Shown: positions 53,166 to 62,500, counted from the stretch's first letter. The stretch: DNA of 62,500 nucleotides from Symbiodinium natans (GCA_905221605.1 CAJNDS010001735.1:1-62500), one strand, 5' to 3'. Notes: generated by a model from the letters alone, not told the origin. A program made the numbers and translations.

Positions 53166-53244
53166 AGACGGTTTAGAGTTTGAAAGCCTAAGCCCTAAAC
53201 CCCCAAATCCAAGAAACCCGAAATTCTCATTCTGGGCCTCGCAG

Positions 53245-54519
53245 ACGGAAGATTATGGGCTCCGGCTCCATCTGCCATCACGGGTGTACAGTTTAACTCG
53301 GAACGGCGTGCCCTGGATACTTCAGAACTCGACTTGGAGAAAATTCAGAAGTGGCGAAGGGAAGATCGTCCCAGGCGCCCAGGTGCGTCTGCTGAACGCG
53401 CCTTCCCCGTGTTCATCGCCGCTCCTAGTGGCGGCATTCTAAAGTGCGGGCTGGCATGGAAAATGGGAGGTCGGATGAAACCAATGCAGCGACAATATCC
53501 TCTGCACTTCATACATCCTTCCCAATGCCTCGGGATTGCAGCAAGCCCTACGTGCGGGACATTGGCCCGTCCCAGCGGAGAGCTCCTTGACATGGCGCGG
53601 CAAGGTATTGGGTACACGATCCGAATTTTAGGGTTTACCCTAAGGCTCCAAAAAGCCCAAAGTAGGTATTATTTACAGACTTTAGACCCCAATGTAGGTG
53701 TTATTTGTATACTTGGAGCCCTAGGGTTTATGTGGTCCGCAAGGTGGTTCCTCCATCCAAGCATGACCAGACAACAGCGCCAATCAAGGCGATGGTCAGC
53801 CGAATCGGAAGTCAGACTTGTACCATGTTTAAGGTTTAGGGTTTAGGGTTTAGGGTTTAGGGTTGAGGGTTTGCGGGAAGATGTCCGACCACCCAAGAGC
53901 CCCATCTGCTCTTCGCTTCATTTCGCAGTGCCCAATTTCGGCCCTGCAGGTGTAGCCAAGGACAGCGGTTTCATAGGAGGGGGCTTTAAGGGGTGTATGT
54001 AAGCCAAGATTCCCTAATACTCCCCACTACTCGCTAAGGCTCCCGAAGTTTTCCCAAGGTTTTCAAGGTAACTAGCCCCCATGAACCCCCCTCCCTTAAG
54101 AGCCCGATAAAGCTGGCTCTACTGAAGAGGATTACAGTTTTACTTCCCCAAGCACCGCACCACCCAAGGCCTCCACCGACTGCTCCAAAGGACGGTCTTT
54201 CTTGGGTCCTCCCTCGCTGCGCAGCCACCTTGAAACTGAACTTCATAAGCATGCCCCGGGGCACGAGAAAAGCCGGATGACACCAACAGACAGGATCCCT
54301 TCCAGATCCCTACCGCTGGCATCCTCTACATGACCTTAAGAACCCCGAACCAACTTGTTTGTAGGTTAACTAAAACTCCAATAACGGGTTTTGCAACCAG
54401 AACCTACAAACAAGTAGGTTTTGGGGTTCTTAAGGCAGAACCTCTGCACTGAAGTCATCCATCAAATTGTTGAGGGCGTGGCTCTGACATGCGTGTCACT
54501 TGAGCTCCACCCAATATGA
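53245..54519 (+). CDS. Candidate multi-exon gene, function unknown
   Basis: 53245-53442 after CTCGCAG is open for 65 codons (YSLTRNGVPWILQNSTWRKF). 53490-53604 lies between ATGCAG and GTATTGGG (PLHFIHPSQCLGIAASPTCG). 53744-53831 follows CCGCAAG (SKHDQTTAPIKAMVSRIG). 53929-53949 is a 21-nt block between TTTCGCAG and GTGTAG (CPISALQ). 54439-54519 follows element I and ends in TGA (NLCTEVIHQIVEGVALTCV). Phases between blocks were not all closed. I recognise no domain. Confidence 0.38.
53628..53735. mobile_element. Introner-like element with internal duplication
   Basis: CCCTAAGGCTCCAAA and CTTGGAGCCCTAGGG are inverted ends. Inside, GTAGGTATTATTTACAGA and GTAGGTGTTATTTGTATA are tandem near-copies. 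It lies in a probable 139-bp intron (53605-53743). Confidence 0.55.
54335..54434. mobile_element. Introner copy, family I
   Basis: Long inverted ends: CTTAAGAACCCCGAACCAAC and the right end, whose complement begins CTTAAGAACCCCAAAACC. It is related to 19187-19297 by its tips. The right end continues to GGCAG, a possible acceptor. Confidence 0.75.
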
Positions 54520-54727
54520 CGCTCGTGCCAGGACACACGGATTGCGAAGCAACAGCCACTGCTTGCTAACTAAAAACCTTAAAACCCTTGAAACCCTAAC
54601 CCTAAAACCTTGAAACCGCCAACCCCAACCCTAAACCCTAAAGCTCTTAGAATCCAGAAAGCCTTGACTTGAGGCGTAAACGACACCGCGCACCCTACTC
54701 TCAAACTCCAAGCCCAAACCCCAAACT

Positions 54728-54850
54728 CCAAAGCCACCATTCCCCATGGTTTAGGGTTTAGGGGAAATCACCATTCCAAATGGTTTAGGGTGTAGAGTAA
54801 AGCCACCATTCCCAATGGTTTAGGGTTTAGAGTTTAGAGTTTAGGGTTTA
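54728..54850. repeat. Three copies of CCACCATTCCCMATGG plus telomeric units
   Basis: CCACCATTCCCCATGG, CACCATTCCAAATGG and CCACCATTCCCAATGG are each followed by one or two TTTAGGG-like units, with a period of about 40 bp. Confidence 0.7.
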
Positions 54851-54975
54851 CGGCCCTGTCTTCGCAATTTTTTGCGCATGGGCTCGGGCCCAGTATCTGC
54901 AGCTGTTTCTATTGCCGGGGTTCGGGTTTAATCCCTTGCACCCGGCGTGCTGTCGAGGAAACGGACAGACATTGT

Positions 54976-55530
54976 ATGCATAGGCCGACGGGTCTGGTGC
55001 CACTCCTGCGCATTGAAAATACAAGTGCTACTACTGACTACGGGAGCCTGCAGCAGGGTGTAGCGGGGCTACCTTCCAGCTTGTTTTCGAGAGAACACCT
55101 AACCTCACATCCTCGCACAAAGTACCCGTACCCGAACATAGACATTATCCTGCTCAATTCGCTTCCCTCGACCCTAAGCCTTGAGCCTTCGTAACTCATC
55201 CGGGAGCCATAAACCCTGAACCCACACGGCGGTACCCGCTACAGGTCATATAAGTTGTAGTGCCAAACGGCCTCTTTCCGAATGCACTACTTTCCATCGG
55301 GCAGCAAGAACTCCTTCAACAGCAAACGTGGTTTATCGTTTAGGTTTGGCCGAAACCCTAAGTCCCTAAACTCAAACCGTTCAATCAAACTGTTCAATTT
55401 CGATCAAAGCATGCACTCTAAGCGGAGGTATGAAAGGACTGCTGTCTCGAGAGATGTACGGAAATCTAGTAGATGCATAGTCTTACGTTCTAGACAGAAT
55501 GTCATGCTGGGAGCTTTCGCTGCGTTGTAG
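54976..55530 (+). CDS. Candidate ORFs
   Basis: 54976-55194 is a 72-codon frame (YPNIDIILLNSLPSTLSLEP). 55282-55530 is an 82-codon frame rich in Ser, Arg and Lys (KSLNSNRSIKLFNFDQSM). There are no clear splice links. A minus-strand block with stop (VKVVALRHVMELEV) lies at 55547-55605. Confidence 0.22.
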
Positions 55531-55868
55531 GAAGAATCGCGTTAGACTTCAAGCTCCATCACGTGGCGGAGTGCGACGACCTTCACCTTCAGGGGCATGA
55601 GAGCAGGAATTAGATTGGTTGGTTTGTATGGGGTTTGGGGTTTAGGGTTTAGAGTTTAGGGTTTAGGGTTTATATAGGGTTTATCGGGTTTAGGGTTTGG
55701 GAGTCTAGGGTTTAAGGGTCCTTGCACCCTTAAAAAGTCTGAGCATCCCAAAACCATTTCCTATCACCGTAGCCGGGGGTAATATTGAGGAGCCTGTCTA
55801 GTGTTTCAGGGTATAGGTTTATATCTGATAGTTCGAGGGACACCAGCGGGGTTGCCATTTTAGCAGGG

Positions 55869-55970
55869 TTCCTAGGATGGCCCTGAAAAACCCTCTGAAC
55901 AACTTTTGCCGTACGTGATGCTCTTTAGCCCAGGAAGGGAAACTTAAAGATGTCCCAAGGCCCTACCGAG
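55869..55970. mobile_element. Introner copy, family K
   Basis: CCTAGGATGGCCCTGAAAAA and ATGTCCCAAGGCCC match the other K copies. The stretch TTCAGAGGGTTTTTCAGGGC (minus strand) is shared with the intron at 35438-35557. Confidence 0.65.
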
Positions 55971-56162
55971 GTGAGGGATTTAGGGTTTAGGGTTTAGGGT
56001 AGAGGGTTTAGGGCCCAGGGACTTCCGCCATCAGCATCACCTGACCCTGAACCGGGGGCGCGGGGTGGATCTAATTCTTGTGCACCACACACAAGGGTTT
56101 AGGGTTTAGGGTTTTAGGGGTTTTAGGGGTTTTAGGGGTTAGGGTTTAGGTTTAGGGCAACT

Positions 56163-57511
56163 TGCAACACCACACTCAACAGCCCCTTCTGTCTTCTTTA
56201 TGGTTTTCAGGTACTGGAGAGCTTTGATCAACCCAAGTAACCCTAAACCATAAATATGCTCCTAACCCCTAAACCCTAAACCCTAAATCCTAAACCCAGA
56301 AAAGACCTCAGTAGTGCCACCTGACCCTGCAACAGGGCAAGGACGTTCGCGTGAGAGTCGAACTTGTCATTTGCCTGTGCAGGGTTTAGGGTTTAGGGTT
56401 TTTGGGTTCAGGATTTAGGGTTTAGGGTTTTTTAGGGTTTAGGGTTTGGGGTTTAGGGTTTAGGGCTTAGGGTTTAGGATTTAGGGTTTAGGTAGGGTTT
56501 AGAGTGTAGGGTGTACATAGGGTGTGGGGTTCAGGGTAGCTGTAGCTTGTTTTTGCATATAGAGGTCCCTTTCGAGAGTTCGCAGTCGCCATAAACGAGT
56601 AGAAGCATTTCGAACTTCGAGCGGCAATGCTCTGTAAGCTGAATCACCCAAGGTACATGGTCAGTTGTCGAATGTGATGTCCTGGAGAGTCTACAGACCC
56701 CAACTGCCCTGATCCCTAAACCATGCTTAAAGAACTTTGTGTGTGCGCATGTGTGTGCTCTTGCGGCTTACATGGAGGTTCTTGGTACTTATTAACCAAT
56801 TCTAACACACTTGACTCGGAACGCAAGGGCCTTTGCAATCTGCAGCGCCGTCCTCCCCCGCGAGGTCTTCTGATCTGGATCTGCCTGTGCATCCGTAGCG
56901 TTTAGGGTTTAGGGTTTAGGTTTAATTAGGGTTTAGGGTCATTGGGGCTTTGTCAAGGCAGAAAGAAGGCGGGGTGCAGGAAAGGAAGCAATGGAACACA
57001 GAGCTTTTTGACGGCAAACCTCAGACTGTTGCACTTAGGGTTTAGGGTTTAGGGTTTGGGGTTTGGGTTTAAGGGGTATTCAATAAACTCCGCCCCAAAC
57101 TCAACACCTTGGGCGCGCACTGCTGTCAACGTCACCACCTCACCGCCACCATGACCACCAACATAGCCGAAACACACCTACGCAGAGGTCCCCACTCATG
57201 ACCCAACTTGGCAAGCACCCCTAAACCCCATAATCCCCAACCCCCAAAAATCCCTAAACCCCAATGTCCCTAAGCCCTAAAACTCATCCCGAAACCCTGG
57301 AATCCCAAACCCCGTTCATCCCCCATCCGGATACTTCCTGCCGAAATCCACCCTAAACCCTAAACCCTACACCCTGAAACCTTAAACCCCGCTTGCGCTC
57401 GCGCCTGCGCGGCGAGGAGCATGCGGAGCACCTCACAATCCCCCAGCGCTGCGGCCGCGTGGATGGGATAGATCGTCTGCCATCCAAGGGCTCATAAGTC
57501 TCTAGGGCTTT

Positions 57512-57571
<60 letters not shown>

Positions 57572-57730
57572 GGTTTAGGGTTTAGGGCGTCTCGCCGCGC
57601 CGCGCAGTAGATGTCATGCAGAGATGGCGCCCCAACACACCCAGGGGGTGTGAGGGGGCGGCATATGTCGCGGCGGCGTATATGGAAGTTAGAGCCACCA
57701 CAACCAGAAAGGTTGGGTTGTTTTATTTTT
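56163..57730 (-). CDS. Ankyrin-repeat protein, partial
   Basis: Minus-strand exons join in phase: 57599 to about 57730 (contains PSLHDIYCAARRD), 57393-57476 (TIYPIHAAAALGDCEVLRML then LAAQARAQ), 56816-56869 (KTSRGRTALQIAKALAFR), 56326-56374 (ANDKFDSHANVLALLQ) and about 56163-56242 (LLGLIKALQYLKTIKKTE). PIHAAAALGD...LRMLL and GRTALQIAKA are typical ankyrin helices, which usually bind protein partners. Donors are GC, GC, GT and GT; one acceptor is TTTAG/GG from a telomeric unit. Introns hold CCCTAAA-type variants, including (TTGAGGG)n at 57512-57575. A possible first exon, 58614-58650 (MSHHERLRTTPSARNE), would start after GGCCCAG. Ankyrin identity is fairly sure; the 5' end is not. Confidence 0.62.
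57512..57575 (+). repeat. Heptamer variant (TTGAGGG)n
   Basis: Nine copies of TTGAGGG followed by two TTTAGGG, inside an intron of the ankyrin gene. Confidence 0.92.
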
Positions 57731-57849
57731 CCCACCCCCTGCTTACGCAGGCATCCACCCAACTTTTCTCCTTTTAGGGTTTCGGTCTAACGCCCTAAAT
57801 TCCCACTTCCCACCCCCATGCTTTGATCGGTTGGGTAGGAGGTTGCAGG

Positions 57850-58080
57850 CTGTGAGGGTCAAGGGGGGGAGGGGGCGAGGGGGGGGGTACATGCGGGGGG
57901 TCAGGGGGGTGAGGGGGGGCAGTAAAGGCCAGAGGGGGGGGGGAAGGGCGGCCAGGGGAATAGGGCGAGGGAGGGTGAGGCCAAGGCAGGGGGCCAGGGG
58001 GGGGGGGGGGGAGGGCGGGAGGCCAGGGAGGGAGGGAAGGGGGGGGGGGGGTCAGGGGTCAGGGGCGGCCAGGGAGGGGT
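57850..58080. repeat. G-rich purine tract
   Basis: A 230-bp run of GGGGGAGGG-like sequence. The 95-codon Gly/Arg frame across it is low complexity and not called as a gene. Confidence 0.75.
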
Positions 58081-58384
58081 CAGGGACCGGCATCAGCAAG
58101 TCCAAGCGCTGGTGTTAGTCGCTGTCGGGTGTAGTGCTGGGTCCAGGCACCTAGAAAAGGGTGGGTACGGCCTAAGCAGGCCTGGGTGGGAATTTAGGGG
58201 GTTCGTGCAGGGTTTGTAGACAGTTTTATGAAGGGTTTATGAGGGCTTTTGGGGCTTTCAGGGTTATGGCTAGGGGTTCAGAAGGGTTTTGGGGTTTACA
58301 TGCGGGTTTAGTGAGGGCTTTTAGGGTTTTAGGGTTAAGGGTTCATAAGTTTTTGGGTTTTGGGATGCTCTGAGGGTACTGCAG

Positions 58385-58513
58385 CTCTTCGGTTGCTTTC
58401 AAAAATTATGATTTGCAAAACGAAAGCCAACCTCGAACAATTCCGCGCTGCAACACTCAGTGGGGTCTATAGAAATGGGCACCCAGGGACTTCTTCTGGA
58501 TGCGTGGAATGCG
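58385..58513. CDS. Candidate exon, strand uncertain
   Basis: On plus, between CTGCAG and GTAAACCC, 43 codons are open (KTKANLEQFRAATLSGVYRN). On minus, shorter frames with AG acceptors exist that could belong to the ankyrin gene. Confidence 0.28.
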
Positions 58514-58877
58514 TAAACCCTACAATGATCTCAACCCTAAACCCTAAACCCAAAACCCTAAACCCTAAACCCCTAAACCCCTAAAACCCTAAACCCCTAA
58601 ACCCTCGTTGCGAGCGCTGGGTGTAGTTCTCAACCTTTCATGGTGGCTCATCTGGGCCGGTTGCAAGGAGTCACGCCTTAGGGTCTGGGGTTGAACTATC
58701 GGGTCTGGGTGTATCGGGTGTTTTTGGGTTTTTCGGCTTCTTCGGGTTCTTTGGTGTTTTTCCGCCTGAGAGAGTGTAGCGTTGAGGATTTAGGATTTAG
58801 GCAAGCAAGCCGCTCACTTGGAAACCCCAAGGATATGCCCACGGACAGCCGATCCGTGGATCATTTCCCAGGGAGGG

Positions 58878-59064
58878 GGGGTTAGGGTTTAGGGTTTAGG
58901 GTTTAGGGTTTAGGGTTTAGGGTTTAGGGTTTAGGGTTTAGGGTTTAGGGTTTAGGGTTTAGGGTTTAGGGTTTAGGGTTTAGGGTTTAGGGTTTAGGGT
59001 TTAGGGTTTAGGGTTTAGGGCCAGTTTAGGGTTTAGGGTTTAGGGTTTAGGGTTTAGGGTTTAG
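58878..59064 (+). repeat. TTTAGGG array
   Basis: About 26 heptamers interrupted by one CCAG. Confidence 0.95.
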
Positions 59065-59230
59065 GCTTGACGGTTGAGGGTTGAGGCTTGAGGGATGTGA
59101 GAGGGGCCTTAACAACACCCGGAACGCTTCAGACTCTGCTCCCGCCTGCTTCCTCCAACCGAAGCAGCCGCTGGAACAGCGGGGCTCCGACAAGTCACTG
59201 GAGAAGCGATGGGCCTCAAGGGGGGGGCTG

Positions 59231-59345
59231 CCCTGAAGCCTCTGAAGCCCTGAAGCCCTGAAGCCCTGAAGCCCTAAAGCCCTAAGGCCTCTGAAGCCCT
59301 GAAGCCCCCTAAGCCCTAAAGCCCTGAAGCCCTGAAGCCCTTAAG
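59231..59345. repeat. Octamer repeat (CCCTGAAG)n
   Basis: About twelve copies of an 8-mer related to CCCTAAA, with CCCTAAAG variants. Confidence 0.85.
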
Positions 59346-59844
59346 GGCCCTAAAGCCCCAAGGCCTGAAGGGCCCTAAACCCCCTGAAACCCCAAAAACC
59401 CTAGAACCCCCCAAAAAAATCATCAAACTCTAACAAGGTCTTTAGGATTAGGGGTTATAGGGTTTCAGGCTTTTGGGCTTTGGGTTTTGCAAAGAAATGT
59501 CGGGTTCTAGGAGTTTACAAACTTCCGGCAGAGAAAATAGAGGTTTTCCTCCTAAAGCAGAGAAAACAACAATTTCTTAGTCAAATCCTTCCCCCCCCCC
59601 CCCCCCCCCTAGCAAAAAAACTCCAAAAACATCGCAAAAAAATTACGCCCCTCACGAAATCCTGAAAGCCCTGCAACCTCAAGCCCTAAAACCCTAACAC
59701 CCTACAACCCAAACAACCTTAAACTCTAGCATGGTTTTAGGGTTTCAGGGTCTTCGGGTTTTAGGGTCTTCGGGCTGAAAAAGGTCTATGTTCTAGGCTT
59801 CTAGGTTTTAGGGCTTTGGGATTTCCAGGTCTTTAGGGGTTTTC

Positions 59845-60141
59845 GGGCCGAAGTTCTATGGCATTGAAAAGCAGCCCCTGGTTCCCCAAGCAGTGCCTCC
59901 AGGAAATGTTGGAGCCTCTCCTGTCTCTGCTGCTGCCACAGCTGCCTCTTGGATTTTGACCGGACCTGCCGACGACAAAAAAAATCCTGAGGGCTGCACA
60001 GTCGTCTTCTTCAAGGACCCGTGGTTACACGTTTCTACCAAAAGGTCCCCTCAACCTGCCCCTCCCCCTCGCAAACAAAAAAAACTATCAAGACGTAACC
60101 TGCCCCTCACCTCCCAAACAGAACACACGAAAGCAATTTAG
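59845..60141 (+). CDS. Candidate exon, 98 open codons
   Basis: The plus frame from about 59845 to TAG at 60141 is open (GPKFYGIEKQPLVPQAVPPG, then TGPADDKKNPEGCTVVFFKD). The minus strand is open for 61 codons over part of it. The plus reading is longer. No domain is recognised. Confidence 0.35.
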   Translation, partial: GPKFYGIEKQPLVPQAVPPGNVGASPVSAAATAASWILTGPADDKKNPEGCTVVFFKDPWLHVSTKRSPQPAPPPRKQKKLSRRNLPLTSQTEHTKAI

Positions 60142-60379
60142 AGTTTAGGGTTTAGGGTTGAGGGTTTAGGGTTTAGGGTTTAGGGTTGATTTCTGGATTC
60201 GGGGTAGGTTGGAACCCTCTTCGGCGCCTCTCGGGGTGGCAGCTTTCAGTTGAAGGCGGAGGTGCAAAGGTGGTGCCGGCTTCGCTTTCAATACGAAGCG
60301 CTTGGGGCATTCAACAGGGGTTTAGGGTTTATTTAGGGTTTAGGGTTTAGGGTTTAGTGTTTAGGGTTTAGGGTTTAGG

Positions 60380-60560
60380 GTTTACAAGGACAAGAGCCAG
60401 AGCAATAGCGATGCCGATAGCAAGAAGGAACTTTAGCAATTGCAGTAGCAACAGCAAGAGCGAAAACACTAACAGCAAGAAGAGTAGCAAGATAAAAAGA
60501 AATAGCAACAACCATACAACAAAGAAGAGAAGGAAGGACCCTAGCAGTACTGGCACGCAA
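60380..60560. repeat. AGCAAN-type simple repeat
   Basis: Degenerate AGCAAGA/AGCAATA units. They yield a Leu-rich frame on the minus strand that looks like a membrane helix but follows from the repeat. Confidence 0.75.
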
Positions 60561-60603
60561 CCTGAATAAGAGGGCCTACAGTCCATTCTTCTAGGGTTTA
60601 GCG

Positions 60604-60727
60604 TTTAGGGTTTAGGGTTAGGGTTTAGGGTTTAGGGTTTAGGGTTTAGGGTTTAGGGTTTAGGGTTTAGGGTTTAGGGTTCAGGGTTTAGGGTTTAGGG
60701 TTTAGGGTTTAGGGTTTAGGGTTTAGG
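60604..60727 (+). repeat. TTTAGGG array
   Basis: About seventeen heptamers. Confidence 0.95.
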
Positions 60728-60754
60728 GCATCTAGGGCATCTAGGACTCTCAAC

Positions 60755-61226
60755 TGCCCCCAAGGCAAGGCCGTGGCCTCGCAGAGCTCCTCGACGGCTT
60801 CGAAGAGCGAGTGGGCCGGGAGAGGTGGCGCTTGCCCCGGGAGACTCATCTCAGGGGCCTCTTGTGAAGACCTCAAGCCCCTAAACCCTAAACCCTAAAC
60901 CCTAAACCCTAAACCCTAAACCCGAAACCGGAAACCCTAAACTCATCTCAGGGGCCTCAATACAACTCCCGAAGCCGTGCCCAGCTTGAGAGAAAGATGG
61001 CCAGCGCACAAGTGCCATGAACCCCTGTGAAGCTGGAACCCTAGCCCCCCTACGCCATATTTCTGGTAGGGGTTTAGGGTTTAAGGGTTTAGGGTTTGGG
61101 GGTTTAGGGGTCTAGGGGTTTAGGGGTGTAAGGCTTTGAGTAAGAACACACAAAGTGGCAGGCGTCAAGGTTCATGGCCGCTGGGAGGGAAGGGCGTTCG
61201 CAGGACATGACCGACATCCGCAGGGC
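60755..61226 (-). CDS. Candidate gene with a telomeric intron
   Basis: Minus-strand blocks: 61152-61226 (25 codons between CGCGCAG and GTGTGT; MSCERPSLPAAMNLDACHF), 60956-61024 (23 codons after TTCACAG; ALVRWPSFSQAGHGFGSCIE) and 60755-60858 (APEMSLPGQAPPLPAHSL, then FEAVEELCEATALPWG). Removing 60859-60955 joins the last two at GAG/GCC in phase 0. The plus strand is also open across both blocks, but there the direct repeat offers no canonical donor. The function is unknown. Confidence 0.4.
60859..60955 (-). mobile_element. Telomeric-array intron with 18-bp target duplication
   Basis: ACTCATCTCAGGGGCCTC occurs at 60844-60861 and, identically, at 60941-60958. Between the copies lie TTGTGAAGACCTCAAGC and eight to nine CCCTAAA-like units. 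On the minus strand the 5' copy gives ATTGAG/GCCCCT as donor and the 3' copy AAGAG/GCCCCT as acceptor, a GC-AG intron whose removal restores one uninterrupted frame. Confidence 0.65.
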
Positions 61227-61365
61227 CTGCGCGTGGCTTATGCAAAACAGCTGTGCTGGTCTTGCGGTCGGAAGCTCACTGCAAACCCTAAACCCTGAAC
61301 CCCAGACCCCAAACCCTAAGCCCCCCGACCCTGGGAGCCCTACAAGTTCCTGACATGATGCTTGC

Positions 61366-61556
61366 TCTTCGTAGGGTTAAGGGTGATGTTAGGCACACCT
61401 ACTTCCCTATAATTCCCTCAAAAAGGAAGGGGGGGGGCTCTATAACCTTAAGGGTGAGGTTAGGTACACCTACTTCCCTACACCTAACCCTAAACCCTAA
61501 ACCCTAAACCCTACAACTCCCTTGTAAAGGAAGGGGGCACCCTGTAACTTTGAGCC
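61366..61556. repeat. Duplicated 70-bp element, one copy split by telomeric units
   Basis: Copy 1 (about 61374-61449) and copy 2 share AGGGTGATGTTAGGCACACC-like and ACACCTACTTCCCTA segments and a GGAAGGGGG end. In copy 2, CCCTAAA units (about 61485-61512) sit between TACTTCCCTACA and AACTCCCTTGTAAAGG, where copy 1 is continuous. Confidence 0.7.
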
Positions 61557-61825
61557 GGCGGTACCCGGTCTTCAGCAGCATGGCTCCGCAAGGGCTCAAA
61601 AGGCAAGATGGCGGGCTTCAAAGACACCGGGATGCGAGTTCATCTGCTATTTTTTACATACTACAGCTCTCTCTAGCTGAGTAGCGATAGATACCTACTA
61701 CTGCTCTCTACAACTCTCAGAATTTCAGTTTTGAATGAATCATGGTGACACTTTGGCTTTGCGCACCCTCGCGCGGGGCCTCTTCCAAGCACAGGGCTTG
61801 CAAACCTTGGTCACCGAACGCCCTC

Positions 61826-61932
61826 TAAACCCTAAACCCTAAACCCTAAACCCTAAACCCTAAACCCTAAACCCTAAACCCTAAACCCTAAACCCTACAC
61901 GCTAAACCCTAAACCCTAAACCCTAAACCCTA
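61826..61932 (-). repeat. CCCTAAA array
   Basis: About fifteen heptamers with a CGCTAAA and two CCCTATA units at the right. Confidence 0.95.
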
Positions 61933-62066
61933 TACCCTATACCCTAAGCCTACACCGCATTGCCGGGACATCCTCCACCTCGGTGCTTCTGAAGGCGTGA
62001 AACGCTGCGGCAGGTTGCACTTCCGACGCCCTATTGAGGCCTTTGAACCCCTTGAGCCCTCCAAAC

Positions 62067-62188
62067 CCGAAACCCTAAACCCTATAAACCCTAAACCCTA
62101 AACCCTAAACCCTAAACCCTAAACCCTAAACCCTAAACCCTAAACCCTAAACCCTAAACCCTAAACCCTAAACCCTAAACCCTAAACC
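62067..62188 (-). repeat. CCCTAAA array
   Basis: About seventeen heptamers. A further short array of the same orientation runs to the end of the window at 62419-62490. Confidence 0.95.
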
Positions 62189-62500
62189 TACGGGTTGGGA
62201 GGCTGGGTGCCCTGGAACAAGCCCTGAAGCTAAGTAAGGACTGCCATCGGGCATTAGGGCTTGGGAGCTTTGGGGTCTTCAGGGCTTTAGGGTTTAGTGT
62301 TTGTAGGGTTTAGGGTTTAGGGTTTAGGGTTTAGGGTCTTCTAGGGTTGTGGGTCTAGGGTTCAAGCTTCTCTTGGATCATGTGAGGTTTGGGGTTTAGT
62401 TGTTCCATGGTATACATGCCCTAAACCCTAAACCCTAAACCCTAAACCCTAAACCCTAAACCCCTACACCCTAAACCCTAAACCCCAAACCCTCAGGCTT

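Larger units (their letters stand above)
1..62500. repeat. Interstitial telomere-type repeats throughout
   Basis: TTTAGGG or its complement CCCTAAA occurs in several dozen arrays, from 2-3 copies to about 40, spread over the whole window in both orientations. Arrays are separated by 60-400 bp of unique sequence. In the three recognised genes most of the longer introns contain such arrays, so they are largely intronic rather than terminal. Degenerate forms with one substituted or added base are as common as perfect ones. TTTAGGG is the reported telomere motif of dinoflagellates and plants; the intronic dispersal is what is seen here. Confidence 0.95.

Noticed and set aside
54439-54519. NLCTEV...VALTC resembling the NLCTEI segment of ribonucleotide reductase large subunit
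   Set aside because: Only a handful of residues match, the flanking conserved segments are missing, and neighbouring blocks show no similarity to that enzyme.
56208-56238. Plus-strand mini-exon VLESFDQPK with good acceptor and donor
   Set aside because: The minus strand here carries a phase-consistent exon of the ankyrin gene, so the plus-strand signals are probably chance.
57831-58118. 95-codon Gly/Arg-rich ORF
   Set aside because: It translates a G-rich purine tract and has no independent support.
60368-60586. Leu-rich minus-strand ORF resembling a transmembrane protein
   Set aside because: It is the translation of an AGCAA-type simple repeat and ends in telomeric sequence.
1-62500. Subtelomeric or terminal chromosome region
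   Set aside because: Arrays point both ways, are spread evenly and lie inside introns of ordinary genes. No terminal gradient is seen.

Overview
The window reads as nuclear DNA of a dinoflagellate. The evidence is as follows. The telomere-type heptamer TTTAGGG fills dozens of internal arrays in both orientations. Genes are cut into short exons whose introns mostly fit GT-AG or GC-AG. Many introns are 100-125 bp inverted-repeat elements (introners). One gene encodes a polytopic membrane protein of a type I know from Symbiodiniaceae-like dinoflagellates. No rRNA, tRNA, CRISPR array or bacterial-type operon is visible, and this is not a chromosome end, because arrays of both orientations alternate with gene sequence from edge to edge.

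Three genes can be reconstructed with confidence, all on the minus strand, and nearly all their exons are too short to show as ORFs. (1) About 3.5-12.3 kb: a MORN-repeat protein. Fourteen consecutive exons of 22-65 nt splice in phase, mostly through GC-AG introns that hold telomeric repeats, polyG and introner copies; a possible lipid-anchored N-terminus lies upstream. (2) About 31.2-35.6 kb: a multi-pass membrane protein with an N-terminal coiled coil and Cys-rich C-terminal modules. Six of its introns are introners of four inverted-repeat families, and the inferred splice sites keep frame. (3) About 56.16-57.73 kb (perhaps starting at 58.65 kb): an ankyrin-repeat protein with telomere-filled introns.

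The rest alternates telomeric arrays, degenerate 7-10 bp telomere-like variants and 60-200 bp unique blocks. Many unique blocks are open and carry plausible splice sites, so more genes are likely, for example on the plus strand at 13.8-17.8, 19.7-20.0, 49.2-51.2 and 52.2-54.5 kb, and on the minus strand at 60.75-61.23 kb. Many blocks are open on both strands, so these calls are weak and their strand is often uncertain.

The most interesting signal is that telomeric arrays behave like inserted introns. At 60.86-60.96 kb an array sits between perfect 18-bp direct repeats. Removing the array plus one repeat restores a continuous reading frame, and the repeat itself supplies a GC donor and an AG acceptor. 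A second case with the same AG/GCCC arrangement is at 43.34-43.45 kb. Together with inverted-repeat introners in the recognised genes, the window suggests two routes of intron gain: transposon-like introners (known in dinoflagellates) and telomere-repeat insertions.
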